Source: Phycisphaerales bacterium UBA2218
Lineage (GTDB): Bacteria > Planctomycetota > Phycisphaerae > Sedimentisphaerales > Anaerobacaceae
DNA length: 12,250 bases
Reading direction: 5' to 3'
NCBI GenBank assembly: GCA_002327785.1
Contig: DCUI01000021.1
Coordinates: forward strand, 288 to 12,537
How positions within the stretch are numbered: position 1 is the stretch's first letter; the number at the start of each line of letters is the position of its first letter. Shown piece after piece: positions 1 to 5,851 of the stretch. Under the pieces are notes generated by a model. It saw only the letters and a list, made by a program, of their open reading frames with translations. It searched no databases and had not been told where the DNA came from. Made by a program: the position numbers and the translations under genes.

Positions 1-125
1 TCCCGCGCCAAGAGCCCATGCCTGAGCGCGTTCTGGGAGGCCCGTTCCTTGCCTTCCGCCGTGCGTGGCCCCGTCGACTTCTGCGCGTTCGAACGATTGG
101 CCTGGATCTGTGCAATGGTCGTCAT
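1..125 (-). CDS. 5' end of a conserved hypothetical protein (NAQKSTGPRTAEGK family), runs off the window
   Basis: Reading leftward from an ATG at 123-125 the frame stays open to the window edge for 41 codons. The protein starts MTTIAQIQANRSNAQKSTGP and continues RTAEGKERASQNALRHGL. I recognise this N-terminus as a conserved start of a family of uncharacterised proteins that is abundant, often in many copies, in Planctomycetota and other environmental bacteria; its biochemical role is unknown to me. A GGAGGG ribosome binding site lies at 132-137, six bases before the start, and a consensus-like leftward promoter lies upstream (216-244). The basic, Gln/Asn/Ser-rich N-terminus carries no signal peptide. 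Only about the first 40 residues are visible, so domain content and intactness cannot be judged. Confidence 0.8.
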   Translation of the reverse strand, partial: MTTIAQIQANRSNAQKSTGPRTAEGKERASQNALRHGLLAR

Positions 126-188
126 GCTGAGCCCTCCAAATCTACAGTTTTCGCTTCACGATTCACGTTCTGACGTTTCACGCTTCAC

Positions 189-203
189 CGCCCGAACCGG
201 GCG
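189..203 (-). other. Short GC hairpin in the leader of the leftward gene
   Basis: CGCCCG (189-194) and CGGGCG (198-203) form a perfect 6-bp stem with a three-base loop. It would lie just downstream of the expected start of transcription from the leftward promoter at 216-244, so it would sit near the 5' end of the transcript and could stabilise it. No T-run follows on either strand, so it is not an evident terminator. Confidence 0.4.
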
Positions 204-215
204 ACACGGATGAAT

Positions 216-244
216 ATTATATTATAATCCGCACTCGATTTCAA
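216..244 (-). promoter_or_regulatory. Leftward sigma70-type promoter for the gene at 1-125
   Basis: On the minus strand a TTGAAA -35 box (239-244) is followed after exactly 17 bases by a perfect TATAAT -10 box (216-221). The surrounding AT-rich island stands out from the GC-richer flanks. Transcription would begin near 208, giving a leader of about 80 bases before the ATG at 125. The match is to the general housekeeping consensus; promoters in this phylum are less well characterised, so this is a strong sequence match rather than a proven promoter. Confidence 0.6.
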
Positions 245-329
245 CACAAATGCAACAAACTAAATGCATATTTTCTGTCGCCTAAACCCTTGTCCGGCCG
301 GGACTAATGAAACGCTCCGAGAGAATCTT

Positions 330-361
330 CACCACAGAGGCACGGAGACCACGGAGATAAA
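330..361. repeat. Dispersed 'CACAGAGGCACGGAG' type repeat
   Basis: The stretch is built from the words CACAGAGGCACGGAG and ACCACGGAGA. From memory, such 'cacagagg/cacggaga' strings recur between genes in many environmental bacterial genomes. A related string (CAAAGTCACCAAGACACGAAGG) lies at 5526-5547. Not coding; function unknown. Confidence 0.4.
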
Positions 362-381
362 GCCTTGTGGAACAAGTAGAT

Positions 382-468
382 GCGTAGAAGCGTGTATGCG
401 TAGATACGGTCGGAAAGGTGCCCGGCGGAACCGGTCTGCGTTCCTCCAACGCTCCCACGCTTCTACGC
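382..468. repeat. 13-bp perfect inverted repeat (GCGTAGAAGCGTG ... CACGCTTCTACGC)
   Basis: GCGTAGAAGCGTG at 382-394 is the exact reverse complement of CACGCTTCTACGC at 456-468, with 61 bases between. Each arm lies in a run of related words (GCGTAGA/ATGCGTAGA on the left, CACGC/TTCACGC on the right), so the arms are parts of longer low-complexity blocks. No coding sequence is evident between them. Confidence 0.5.
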
Positions 469-504
469 TTTCACGCTCTCACGCGGCCTGCGGCCGGGGG
501 CGGA

Positions 505-559
505 TAAGCTCTTTTCCGGCAAGGAGTTACGCGAGTATGCGGAGAAAACATACCTGACA
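505..559. repeat. 55-bp dispersed repeat, copy 1
   Basis: Begins TAAGCTCTTTTCCGGCAAGG and ends TACCTGACA. It matches 5570-5624 in the same orientation at 52 of 55 positions. The similarity falls away on both sides, so this is a discrete element. It lies just upstream of the putative promoter of the gene at 645. Confidence 0.85.
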
Positions 560-571
560 TCTCCGTGCCCC

Positions 572-599
572 TTGCCCGTTGTCCCCCGAGAGCTATAAT
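572..599 (+). promoter_or_regulatory. Candidate promoter for the gene at 645
   Basis: A perfect TATAAT lies at 594-599, with a partial -35 match (TTGCCC, 572-577) 16 bases upstream. Transcription would begin near 606, about 40 bases before the ATG at 645. The -10 is convincing; the -35 is weak. Confidence 0.4.
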
Positions 600-644
600 G
601 GAACATGGTTCTTGGGAAGTTGATGTGTTGGGGACCGAAGGAAT

Positions 645-1418
645 ATGCCGACGCACTTGATTTGGCTTTTTGATTTCATAGGGTCGATCCTGCCTAGTGC
701 TTCTGCTATCCCCAGTGTGACGTCACCCGAACGAACTGGCGTGAATTGGCTATTGATTGCTGATTGGTTCGTGGCCATAGGAACACTCGTCCTAGCTGCG
801 GTAGCTGTATTCCAAGAGACTATTCGCGGCTGGTTCTACCGTGCCCGATTCCGCTTCTCAATCAAAACGGAACCACCTGACTGCGTCAAGGTGCCGTTTA
901 CGAAGAAGGAGGATGGGTCATTCATCGCTGATTCCTTCTGCATCAATCTGTGGATCGAGAATGCCGGTAACGCAACCGCTAGAAATGCTGAGGTCTTTGC
1001 GGAGGAACTCCAGAGATGGCGAGAAGAGGGGTGTTGGGAAAGAGTCGGCACTTTCCCTCCAATGAATCTTAGGTGGGGTCACGTCGGGGGCATGTACGTC
1101 AACATCGCACCCGGGACCGGGAAGCATTGTTGCATTGCACACATCGTGGACCCTCCTCGCCGGAATCTGCTGAACGAGGAGGTGTCGGAACTCAATCTCA
1201 AACCTGACCAGACGGCCTTGGCCTTCGATGTGATTGTCGTTCCCAATCATAAGGGACACATCATCGGACTAGGTAAGTACCGGTTGAAGATCCTTGCCGC
1301 AGCCGAAAATGCTCGCCTATCACGCGGAACCATTGAGATTTCACTGCCGGGACAATGGTACGCGGATGAAACAAAGATGCTTCGATACGGCCTCGGTGTG
1401 AAGACCGTGGCTGTGTGA
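645..1418 (+). CDS. Membrane-anchored protein of unknown function
   Basis: The 257-residue product has a hydrophobic segment at about residues 34-56 and a weaker one at 5-17. A large soluble part follows. Residues 97-122 (the 'CINLWIENAGNATARNAEVF' region) resemble a beta-sandwich of the CARDB/Ig-like kind, with the typical N-x-G-N-A-T-A-x-N turn. I know of similar uncharacterised bacterial proteins but of no function. The likely topology is one membrane anchor with the beta-rich domain on one side. The ATG at 645 has AAGGA only two bases upstream; an alternative GTG start at 741 would put the membrane helix right at the N-terminus. Its stop lies 50 bases before the start of the HEPN gene at 1469, so the two are probably co-transcribed. 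Confidence 0.75.
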   Translation: MPTHLIWLFDFIGSILPSASAIPSVTSPERTGVNWLLIADWFVAIGTLVLAAVAVFQETIRGWFYRARFRFSIKTEPPDCVKVPFTKKEDGSFIADSFCINLWIENAGNATARNAEVFAEELQRWREEGCWERVGTFPPMNLRWGHVGGMYVNIAPGTGKHCCIAHIVDPPRRNLLNEEVSELNLKPDQTALAFDVIVVPNHKGHIIGLGKYRLKILAAAENARLSRGTIEISLPGQWYADETKMLRYGLGVKTVAV

Positions 1419-1468
1419 AATGCGTAGGATTTCCGGATTTCAGATTCCTGTTGGAATTGAGGTGCCAT

Positions 1469-2158
1469 ATGGCAAATGAGCAAACAGCAAATGACGTTTA
1501 CAGCGATCACGTCGCGAGGCTCGGTTCAGACTTGGGGCCAGTCTACAATGCGCTCTGGAACGACGTGGCGTCGTTGTCAGCCAAGTGGCAAGAATTCCTG
1601 GCGATGTTCGGCACCCGTCCTGAGCGAGTTGATCTACTGAATTCCGCCGCCGGCCTCTTCTTCCGAATCGTTCAAGACACACTCTGGGACGACATGTTGC
1701 TTCACCTCTGTAGGCTCACGGATCCACCTAAATCATGCGACCACTCAAACCTGACAATACAGGCATTGCCTGGGTTGATCACTGATTCCGTGCTTCGTGC
1801 TGAAGTAGCCGCCTTGATAGACAAAGCCGTCAAGGCGACCTCGTTTGCTCGAGACTGGCGAAACCGACGCCTCAGTCATCGTGACCTGGCGTTAGCGGTC
1901 AATCGTGTGGCCAAACCGCTGCCGCCAACCACCACGGGACAAGTATCCCAAGCTCGCTTGGCAATTCACGCAGTGCTTAATCTAATTAGCGAGCGACTAC
2001 TTCACAGTACACTCGAGATTGACGTAATGTTACCAGCCACAGGATCTGAGGCTTTGCTCTACGTGATTCGCGATGGCCTGGAGGCAGATCGTGCCCGTAC
2101 AGCCCGGATTTCCAGTGGCACGTTTACCCAGGAGGACCTGCGAGACGAACCGGTCTGA
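1469..2158 (+). CDS. AbiU2-like HEPN domain protein, probable ribonuclease-fold
   Basis: The 229-residue product is alpha-helical throughout. Its pattern resembles the AbiU2-type HEPN family: 'YNALWNDVASLSAKW' at 26-40, 'LLNSAAGLFFRIVQDTLWDD' at 56-75, 'LCRLTDPPKS' at 80-89, and 'RDWRNRRLSHRDL' at 128-140. The last contains R131-N132-x4-H137, the HEPN motif (R, a polar residue, then H) that forms the RNase active site in active members. AbiU2 was named from a lactococcal abortive-infection locus; HEPN proteins often act as RNase toxins. I chose the ATG at 1469, with GAGG at 1459-1462, over an in-frame GTG at 1415 that overlaps the previous stop. It lies downstream of a membrane-anchored protein gene and upstream of another. 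Family placement is from memory of sequence patterns; RNase activity is inference. Confidence 0.75.
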   Translation: MANEQTANDVYSDHVARLGSDLGPVYNALWNDVASLSAKWQEFLAMFGTRPERVDLLNSAAGLFFRIVQDTLWDDMLLHLCRLTDPPKSCDHSNLTIQALPGLITDSVLRAEVAALIDKAVKATSFARDWRNRRLSHRDLALAVNRVAKPLPPTTTGQVSQARLAIHAVLNLISERLLHSTLEIDVMLPATGSEALLYVIRDGLEADRARTARISSGTFTQEDLRDEPV

Positions 2159-2268
2159 CACACGCTGCAATTGTCATGTGAATTCGCGTAGCGTGCGTCC
2201 GGACTTGCGTGGATCGACGTGGGACAATGCAGTGACACAATAGCAGGTTTCTGTGGACTCAGAGAGGT

Positions 2269-2778
2269 ATGGGGTTTGTACTGATAATCGTCGCAGTGGT
2301 CGTTGTCATTGTCTTGCTGAAAACTGGAGGAAGGGCCAGCGTCGGTGAGGAACGGATGCCAACCGCCCTGTCCAATCCGGACGGCGGGACCCCAAGGAGG
2401 ACCAGCCGGAGAAAGCTCAAGGAAATCCTTGCCTCCGAACAGTATGAGTTGCTCACCGATTGGGAAAAGACCTTCTGCAATGATGTGAACCACCAGAAGA
2501 CACGGCTCACCTGGGCCCAGGCTGACAAGATCGACGAAATCTGGTCCGGCATCAATGAGGGCCTCAAATGGGACAAGCAATACCAGGAGCAGTGTAGGAC
2601 TGCATTCAAGTCGCTCAAGGAAATCATAGAAAGCCCTGCGTTTCAGACCCTTCCCGATAAAGAGCAGAAGTACATGCGGAAGATCTATGACGATGGGGAA
2701 GTTAGCGGAAGTTACCGTATTCGACGGATTCAGGAAGTTCACGGTAGAATCATAGGGGGAGGGGGGAGTAGTGAGTAA
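2269..2778 (+). CDS. Small membrane-anchored hypothetical protein
   Basis: The 169-residue product starts with a strongly hydrophobic helix at residues 2-18 ('GFVLIIVAVVVVIVLL'), followed by a flexible Gly/Arg/Pro-rich linker at about 19-47. A charged, helix-prone region follows at about 48-155, with many Lys, Glu and Trp. It ends in a Gly/Ser-rich tail. It would be a single-pass membrane protein with a cytoplasmic helical domain. I do not recognise the family. GAGAGG lies at 2262-2267, only one base before the ATG, which is unusually close. An internal ATG at residue 30 would remove the helix, so the first start is preferred. It follows the HEPN gene by 110 bp on the same strand. Confidence 0.6.
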   Translation: MGFVLIIVAVVVVIVLLKTGGRASVGEERMPTALSNPDGGTPRRTSRRKLKEILASEQYELLTDWEKTFCNDVNHQKTRLTWAQADKIDEIWSGINEGLKWDKQYQEQCRTAFKSLKEIIESPAFQTLPDKEQKYMRKIYDDGEVSGSYRIRRIQEVHGRIIGGGGSSE

Positions 2779-2905
2779 CTGGGGAGAATAGCTGGAATAA
2801 GATAACGCGGTCAGCTACGGATTAGGGAACTGTGAGGGACAGACCCCATTGTCGTCGCATTAGTAGAAGCCAAGCGTCAAAGGGCATTCGCAAAGAGATG
2901 ACATC

Positions 2906-3495
2906 GTGAACGAACATCTTCAACCGGTATTTGGAGTCTTGCTGCCGGAACTCGAAAGGGGGGGATCAAGTATTGGGTATATGGCGGCGTAGGCATAGTT
3001 GCTGTGGTAGGAGAGTTTTTCCGGCACAACACTGATGTTGATGTTTTCGTAGCAGAAGAACCTGACTTTGTGAAAGCGACATCGCTTCTGGAGAACAAAT
3101 GCAGGGAAATTGGCTTCACAGTGAAACACTGCCAGCCGCCAAGGAACAAGAGGCCCAAGTTCGAGGTGAAGGCGAAGGAGACTGATAAGAATGATATACT
3201 GTCGGTAGTCCCCGCATATCGGAAAGACGGTCGTGTGGAGTTTAGGTTCGTGCCTCATCCGGCACAGTACCCTGACCGGATGCTGCAAAGATTGTCAAGG
3301 AGCATCTGCGGCCACAGTTTCTTTTCTCCTCCAGAGGAATGCATAAAGGAACTCTTCAAAACGTATGTGACTAACAGACATAAGCTAAGAACCCGGCAAG
3401 AGACCTGGAATAATATCCGGTGGGATGCAGAGAAGATCCTTACTCCCCACGAGATTTGTGAACTAAGGATTCCGCGGGAATCAAAGGCCGGATGA
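2906..3495 (+). pseudogene. Nucleotidyltransferase-fold protein, interrupted by a one-base frameshift
   Basis: A frame opening at GTG 2906 encodes MNEHLQPVFGVLLPELERGG, then is lost at a run of seven Gs (2958-2964). The next frame continues as IKYWVYGGVGIVAVVGEFFR and DVDVFVAEEPDF to the stop at 3493-3495. One more G would join them into a 196-residue protein. In that reading GG (27-28) followed by D44-V-D46 matches the 'GG ... DhD' signature of the nucleotidyltransferase fold seen in AbiEii-type and MNT-type proteins; a third acidic residue may be E87. The part 3' of the shift is clean, with conserved-looking segments 'VEFRFVPHPAQYPDRML' and 'FFSPPEECIKELF'. The downstream frame alone, starting at GTG 3004, would lack the GG motif. 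The break may be a real mutation, slippage-based phase variation, or a sequencing error. Confidence 0.7.
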
Positions 3496-3577
3496 TGGGG
3501 TCAGCTGTCATGAAAGGCAGGACCTTCTGGCTGCTATGGTCGCATCGCCAGAGGTTCAGAAGAAAAGAGGTTCTGCC

Positions 3578-3619
3578 ATGTGTTGCGCGGGGATCGATTA
3601 CCACAAGCACGGTGGATAA
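3578..3619 (+). pseudogene. Possible scrap of an IS110-type transposase N-terminus
   Basis: ATG at 3578 opens a 13-codon frame reading MCCAGIDYHKHGG before TAA. 'GIDYHK' right after a short start is typical of IS110-family transposases, where the Asp belongs to the catalytic RuvC-like domain. Everything after residue 12 is missing and is replaced by a tandem repeat. The match is very short and could be chance. Confidence 0.3.
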
Positions 3620-3643
3620 TGGGGGCAGTGGATAATGGGAACA
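3612..3643. repeat. Two tandem copies of a 16-bp unit
   Basis: GTGGATAATGGGGGCA (3612-3627) is followed directly by GTGGATAATGGGAACA (3628-3643), two differences in 16. The second copy runs into the left direct repeat of the hairpin element at 3649-3749. Confidence 0.7.
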
Positions 3644-3760
3644 GTAACGAATGGCGGTTGCTTAAGGTCGGTGGCAACGTTTAGATCGGCGTTTCTGAGC
3701 CGGAAATGCGGGTTGCCGGCGTGCGATACCGCTTAACGAACCACCATTCGGAACAGTAAC
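3638..3760. mobile_element. MITE-like 101-bp hairpin element with 11-bp flanking direct repeats
   Basis: The same 11 bases, GGAACAGTAAC, occur at 3638-3648 and 3750-3760. Between them, 3649-3749 begins GAATGGCGGTTGCTTAAG and ends CTTAACGAACCACCATTC. These ends are inverted repeats pairing at 15 of 18 positions. Further inside, GGTGGCAAC (3670-3678) can pair with GTTGCCGGC (3712-3720) and CGGC/GCCG near the centre, so the whole element can fold into one long interrupted hairpin. It has no coding capacity. Terminal inverted repeats plus a flanking duplication are what a non-autonomous miniature transposable element leaves. It could instead be a structured non-coding element whose direct repeats are coincidental. 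Confidence 0.55.
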
Positions 3761-4139
3761 CTATTTTCGCCCTCCTCTATCCCGTTTGCCCGACATTCAG
3801 ACTAGCACAACTACTCAACTCATCTCGACCTCACCAGGCTCGTCCGACATAGCGGAACCGCCGACCATTTCGTCGCCACTTCATCAAGTATCACGAAAGG
3901 GGTCGAGGGAAGCAAGGGAAAAGCCAGACAGGCGAGCCCGGGGTGTGACTGCGTTTTGTGGCGGACCGAAGACGCCCGTGCAAACAGGGAGAGGCTCTTG
4001 TCCCATGGGGGCTGAATGCAGGCCCGAGGCGGGCCTGACTGGGAAGTTTTGCGCTTTGGGGCCTCCAGCATGAATCGCAAGCGGAACGCTCCCTTGGGAG
4101 GGTGCGCAGCACCCTGACTGCTGGTGGCTCTACCCCAAG
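3761..4139. other. Intergenic stretch with small palindromes, no credible gene
   Basis: Open frames exist on both strands here (for example 3786-4073 and the minus strand at 3820-4080), but none has a ribosome binding site or recognisable product. Two perfect palindromes stand out: AGGCCCG-AGG-CGGGCCT at 4020-4036 and GGGTGC-GCA-GCACCC at 4100-4114. Bases 4134-4157 adjoin the 3' side of the transposase remnant and may include its outer end. Confidence 0.5.
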
Positions 4140-4207
4140 TTACGCAGTTCGGAAGGCAAATAGGCTTTCTTGATAGCGCCAGAGGCGTTTTTCGTCAAAA
4201 GTCTTCA

Positions 4208-4917
4208 CTACATTTGTACGAACTCGTCGATCCGGCGGAGCCGCTGCGGCAAGGTCAAACCCAAGCGGTGGAGCAACACTTTCTGGGCTTCGTCCGGCGC
4301 CGTGACGCAACGGAGTCGGACCACTCTGTCCGGCGAATCGGCTGAACCGCTGCTCGCTTTGTCGAGTGCGCGGTGAACCGGTAGGACCACATCGCCGCTT
4401 TTGATCTTGGCCAACTCCAGCAGCAAGGTGCGCGGGGCATCGCCCAGCCCGGCCCGGTGCATCCACTGGCCCAGTGTCTTCCAGAGCACGTAGGCCAGGA
4501 AGCACACCAGGATGTGCGCTTTGACCCGCTCGGCCTTCTGGTGCCAGATCGGACGGATCACCAGTTCATCCCCTTGGTGATCCGAAACGCCCATTCCGCC
4601 TCCGTCAGTTGGATGTAGCGTTTCCACAAGGTCGGGGCATCGACGTCCGTCAGGTTGGTTCGCAACAGGTAACCGCCTTCGGACAAGGCGGCCCAGTCGT
4701 CCCATTGGGAATTGCGGCTATAGGTGATCGTGAGTTTCGCCTTTGCTACCGGAGGGTTCATCGAGGTCATCTGTACGTCGAAGGCCTTGGCGGCCCGCCA
4801 GTAGCGCTGCTGGAGACGACCCCAGCGCCGCTGGGCCAGGGTCAAGTCTTTCAGGTGCCCCGTGGCCGCCGACTGCTGCATCTTCTGCAACGCCGCCTCC
4901 ATCTGCCTCAACGGCCG
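4208..4917 (-). pseudogene. IS1634/IS4-like transposase remnant, 5'-truncated and frameshifted
   Basis: Two minus-strand frames together give the C-terminal part of an IS4-superfamily DDE transposase of the IS1634 kind. The first (about 4917 to 4558) includes 'LQQRYWRAAKAF', 'DWAALSEGGYLLRTNLTD' and 'YIQLTEAEWAFRI', whose Glu-rich helix should carry the last catalytic acid. The second (to the stop at 4208-4210) includes 'DELVIRPIWHQKAERVKAHI', 'CFLAYVLWKTLGQWM', 'AGLGDAPRTLLLELAKIKSG' and 'LRCVTAPDEAQKVLLHRLGL'. They join at 4570-4573, where one missing base in a G-run (minus strand) shifts the frame. The N-terminal half, with the two catalytic Asp residues, is absent: similarity stops near 4917, where an unrelated plus-strand gene fragment begins. 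It cannot encode an active transposase. Confidence 0.85.
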
Positions 4918-4924
4918 GCACTGG

Positions 4925-5302
4925 TTGGGGCGGCAATTGCACAAGCACGGCATCGGATATCTCAAGGACGGCAAGAACTACCGGGGCCTCAATCCATGGC
5001 AAGAGCAGGACGATCCGTTGCTCCGATTCCTGGCCCAAGGGCACCAGGCTCTCAACGGGTTCCGCAACAAAGACCTGCGTCGCTGGCTCTACCCTCAGTC
5101 CGACGAGGCCGACCCACAGATGCGTCGAAGAGAGGCCGGCCGCACCACACGGTGCATCAAGCTGCTGCGTGCCCACGGCTTGGTCCGCAAAGTGGCCAAG
5201 GAGAACCGCTATACGCTGACGGCCCAAGGGCAAAAGTTCGCCACGGCTCTGCTGTCGGCCTCCGCCGTTGATATCAAAGGACTTACGAAACCGGCCGCAT
5301 AG
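4925..5302 (+). pseudogene. C-terminal winged-helix fragment of a conserved hypothetical protein
   Basis: About 125 residues end at the stop 5300-5302. The segments 'YRGLNPWQEQDDPLLRFLAQ', 'LNGFRNKDLRRWLYP', 'RTTRCIKLLRAHGLVRKVAK', 'ENRYTLTAQGQKFATALLSA' and 'LTKPAA' match, from memory, the C-terminus of a widespread uncharacterised family. Its members end in a winged helix-turn-helix ('...RLLRAHGLI+KV...RY.+T..G'). Full-length members are several times longer; here the N-terminal part is missing and the frame upstream of about 4925 belongs to the opposite-strand transposase. The open frame from ATG 4862 therefore starts inside the transposase and is chimeric. There is no ribosome binding site for it, so it is best read as a truncated gene. 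Confidence 0.65.
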
Positions 5303-5453
5303 AAATCACGCATCAAAAACGAAGTTCTGGAAGATTGTAGTACAGAGCAGGAGGAGCGGACACAGAGAAGAAAGGCAACCGCAAATTACGCCATTCCGAA
5401 CCCGCCCATCGTGGCGAGGGCGCGAGTACCCTTGTGTCACCAGCCGTCGTGTC

Positions 5454-5495
5454 GAGGGCGTCCCGCCCTCCCGTCGCGAGGCCATCCTGGCCTCG
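5454..5495. repeat. Two adjacent palindromes with TCC loops
   Basis: GAGGGCG-TCC-CGCCCTC (5454-5470, 7-bp arms) is followed six bases later by CGAGGCCA-TCC-TGGCCTCG (5477-5495, 8-bp arms). Both arms are perfect and both loops are TCC although the stems differ, so the stem has been conserved by pairing rather than by sequence. A third example, GGGCA-TCC-TGCCC, lies at 8749-8761. They look like repetitive extragenic palindromes. Confidence 0.7.
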
Positions 5496-5522
5496 TCAGG
5501 CTCGGCCGCAACCCAAAGGCTG

Positions 5523-5549
5523 ACACAAAGTCACCAAGACACGAAGGGA
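5523..5549. repeat. Dispersed 'CAAAGTCACCAAGACACGAAGG' string
   Basis: A low-complexity purine/CAC string of the same general type as the one at 330-361. It lies about 20 bases before the second 55-bp repeat. It is non-coding and its function is unknown. Confidence 0.35.
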
Positions 5550-5569
5550 ATCACTCCGGGAGTGTTGGG

Positions 5570-5624
5570 TAAGCTCTTTTCCGGCAAGAAGTTACGCGAG
5601 TATGCGGAGAAAATGTACCTGACA
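5570..5624. repeat. 55-bp dispersed repeat, copy 2
   Basis: Same orientation as 505-559, with three substitutions (one at repeat position 20 and two adjacent near the end, CA in copy 1 and TG in copy 2). Both copies begin TAAGCTCTTTTCCGGCAAG and end TACCTGACA. Flanking sequence is unrelated between the copies. Confidence 0.85.
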
Positions 5625-5851
5625 CCTTCAATTCACCTTGCCGGGAACAAACTCACGCCGTGAGGCTTCAGCTATCTACGCCTGGCGGCACGTATGCCCA
5701 AACGGGCGGCGGAGCAGAAATATCTGGGAAGATGACTCGACATATCTGGTAGAGTCGCTGGGGGATCGTCATCGAACACAGCGGTTCCTGGCAGGCGACG
5801 ACAACACACACCCACCCAGGGGACGAAACCTTTTGAGGAAGGAGTACGGAA

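Larger units (their letters stand above)
126..644. other. Divergent intergenic region, repeat-rich
   Basis: This 519-bp gap separates the leftward gene at 1-125 from the rightward gene at 645. It holds a leftward promoter, a rightward promoter, a leader hairpin and several short repeats listed separately. The longest open frame inside it (264-557) is built from the repeats and has no ribosome binding site or recognisable protein similarity, so I do not call it a gene. Bases 150-186 have a low-complexity pattern of TTCAC/CACG words. Confidence 0.6.
5303..5851. other. Intergenic region before the catabolic cluster, repeat-bearing
   Basis: This 549-bp gap contains a pair of TCC-loop palindromes, a 'cacaaagtcaccaagacacgaag' string and the second copy of the 55-bp repeat, each listed separately. 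The last 225 bases before the hydrolase gene hold no clear repeat and no promoter that I can defend, apart from the strong ribosome binding site at 5839-5844. No credible gene was found. Confidence 0.5.

Noticed and set aside
264..557. 97-codon open frame on the plus strand
   Set aside because: It is assembled from the CACGGAG repeat, the GCGTAGA inverted repeat and the 55-bp repeat, has no ribosome binding site and resembles no protein family.
3649..3749. Integron attC-like site
   Set aside because: GCTTAAC at 3731-3737 fits the RYYYAAC core, but the other arm (GCTTAAG) does not supply the matching GTTRRRY/RYYYAAC core and there is no cassette arrangement.
3786..4080. Overlapping open frames on both strands (95 and 86 codons)
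   Set aside because: No ribosome binding site, no recognisable domain, and palindromes inside the frames; better read as non-coding.
4609..5271. 220-codon plus-strand open frame
   Set aside because: It runs antisense through the transposase remnant and then out of frame with the winged-helix fragment; Arg/Pro/Gly-rich composition typical of a shadow frame.
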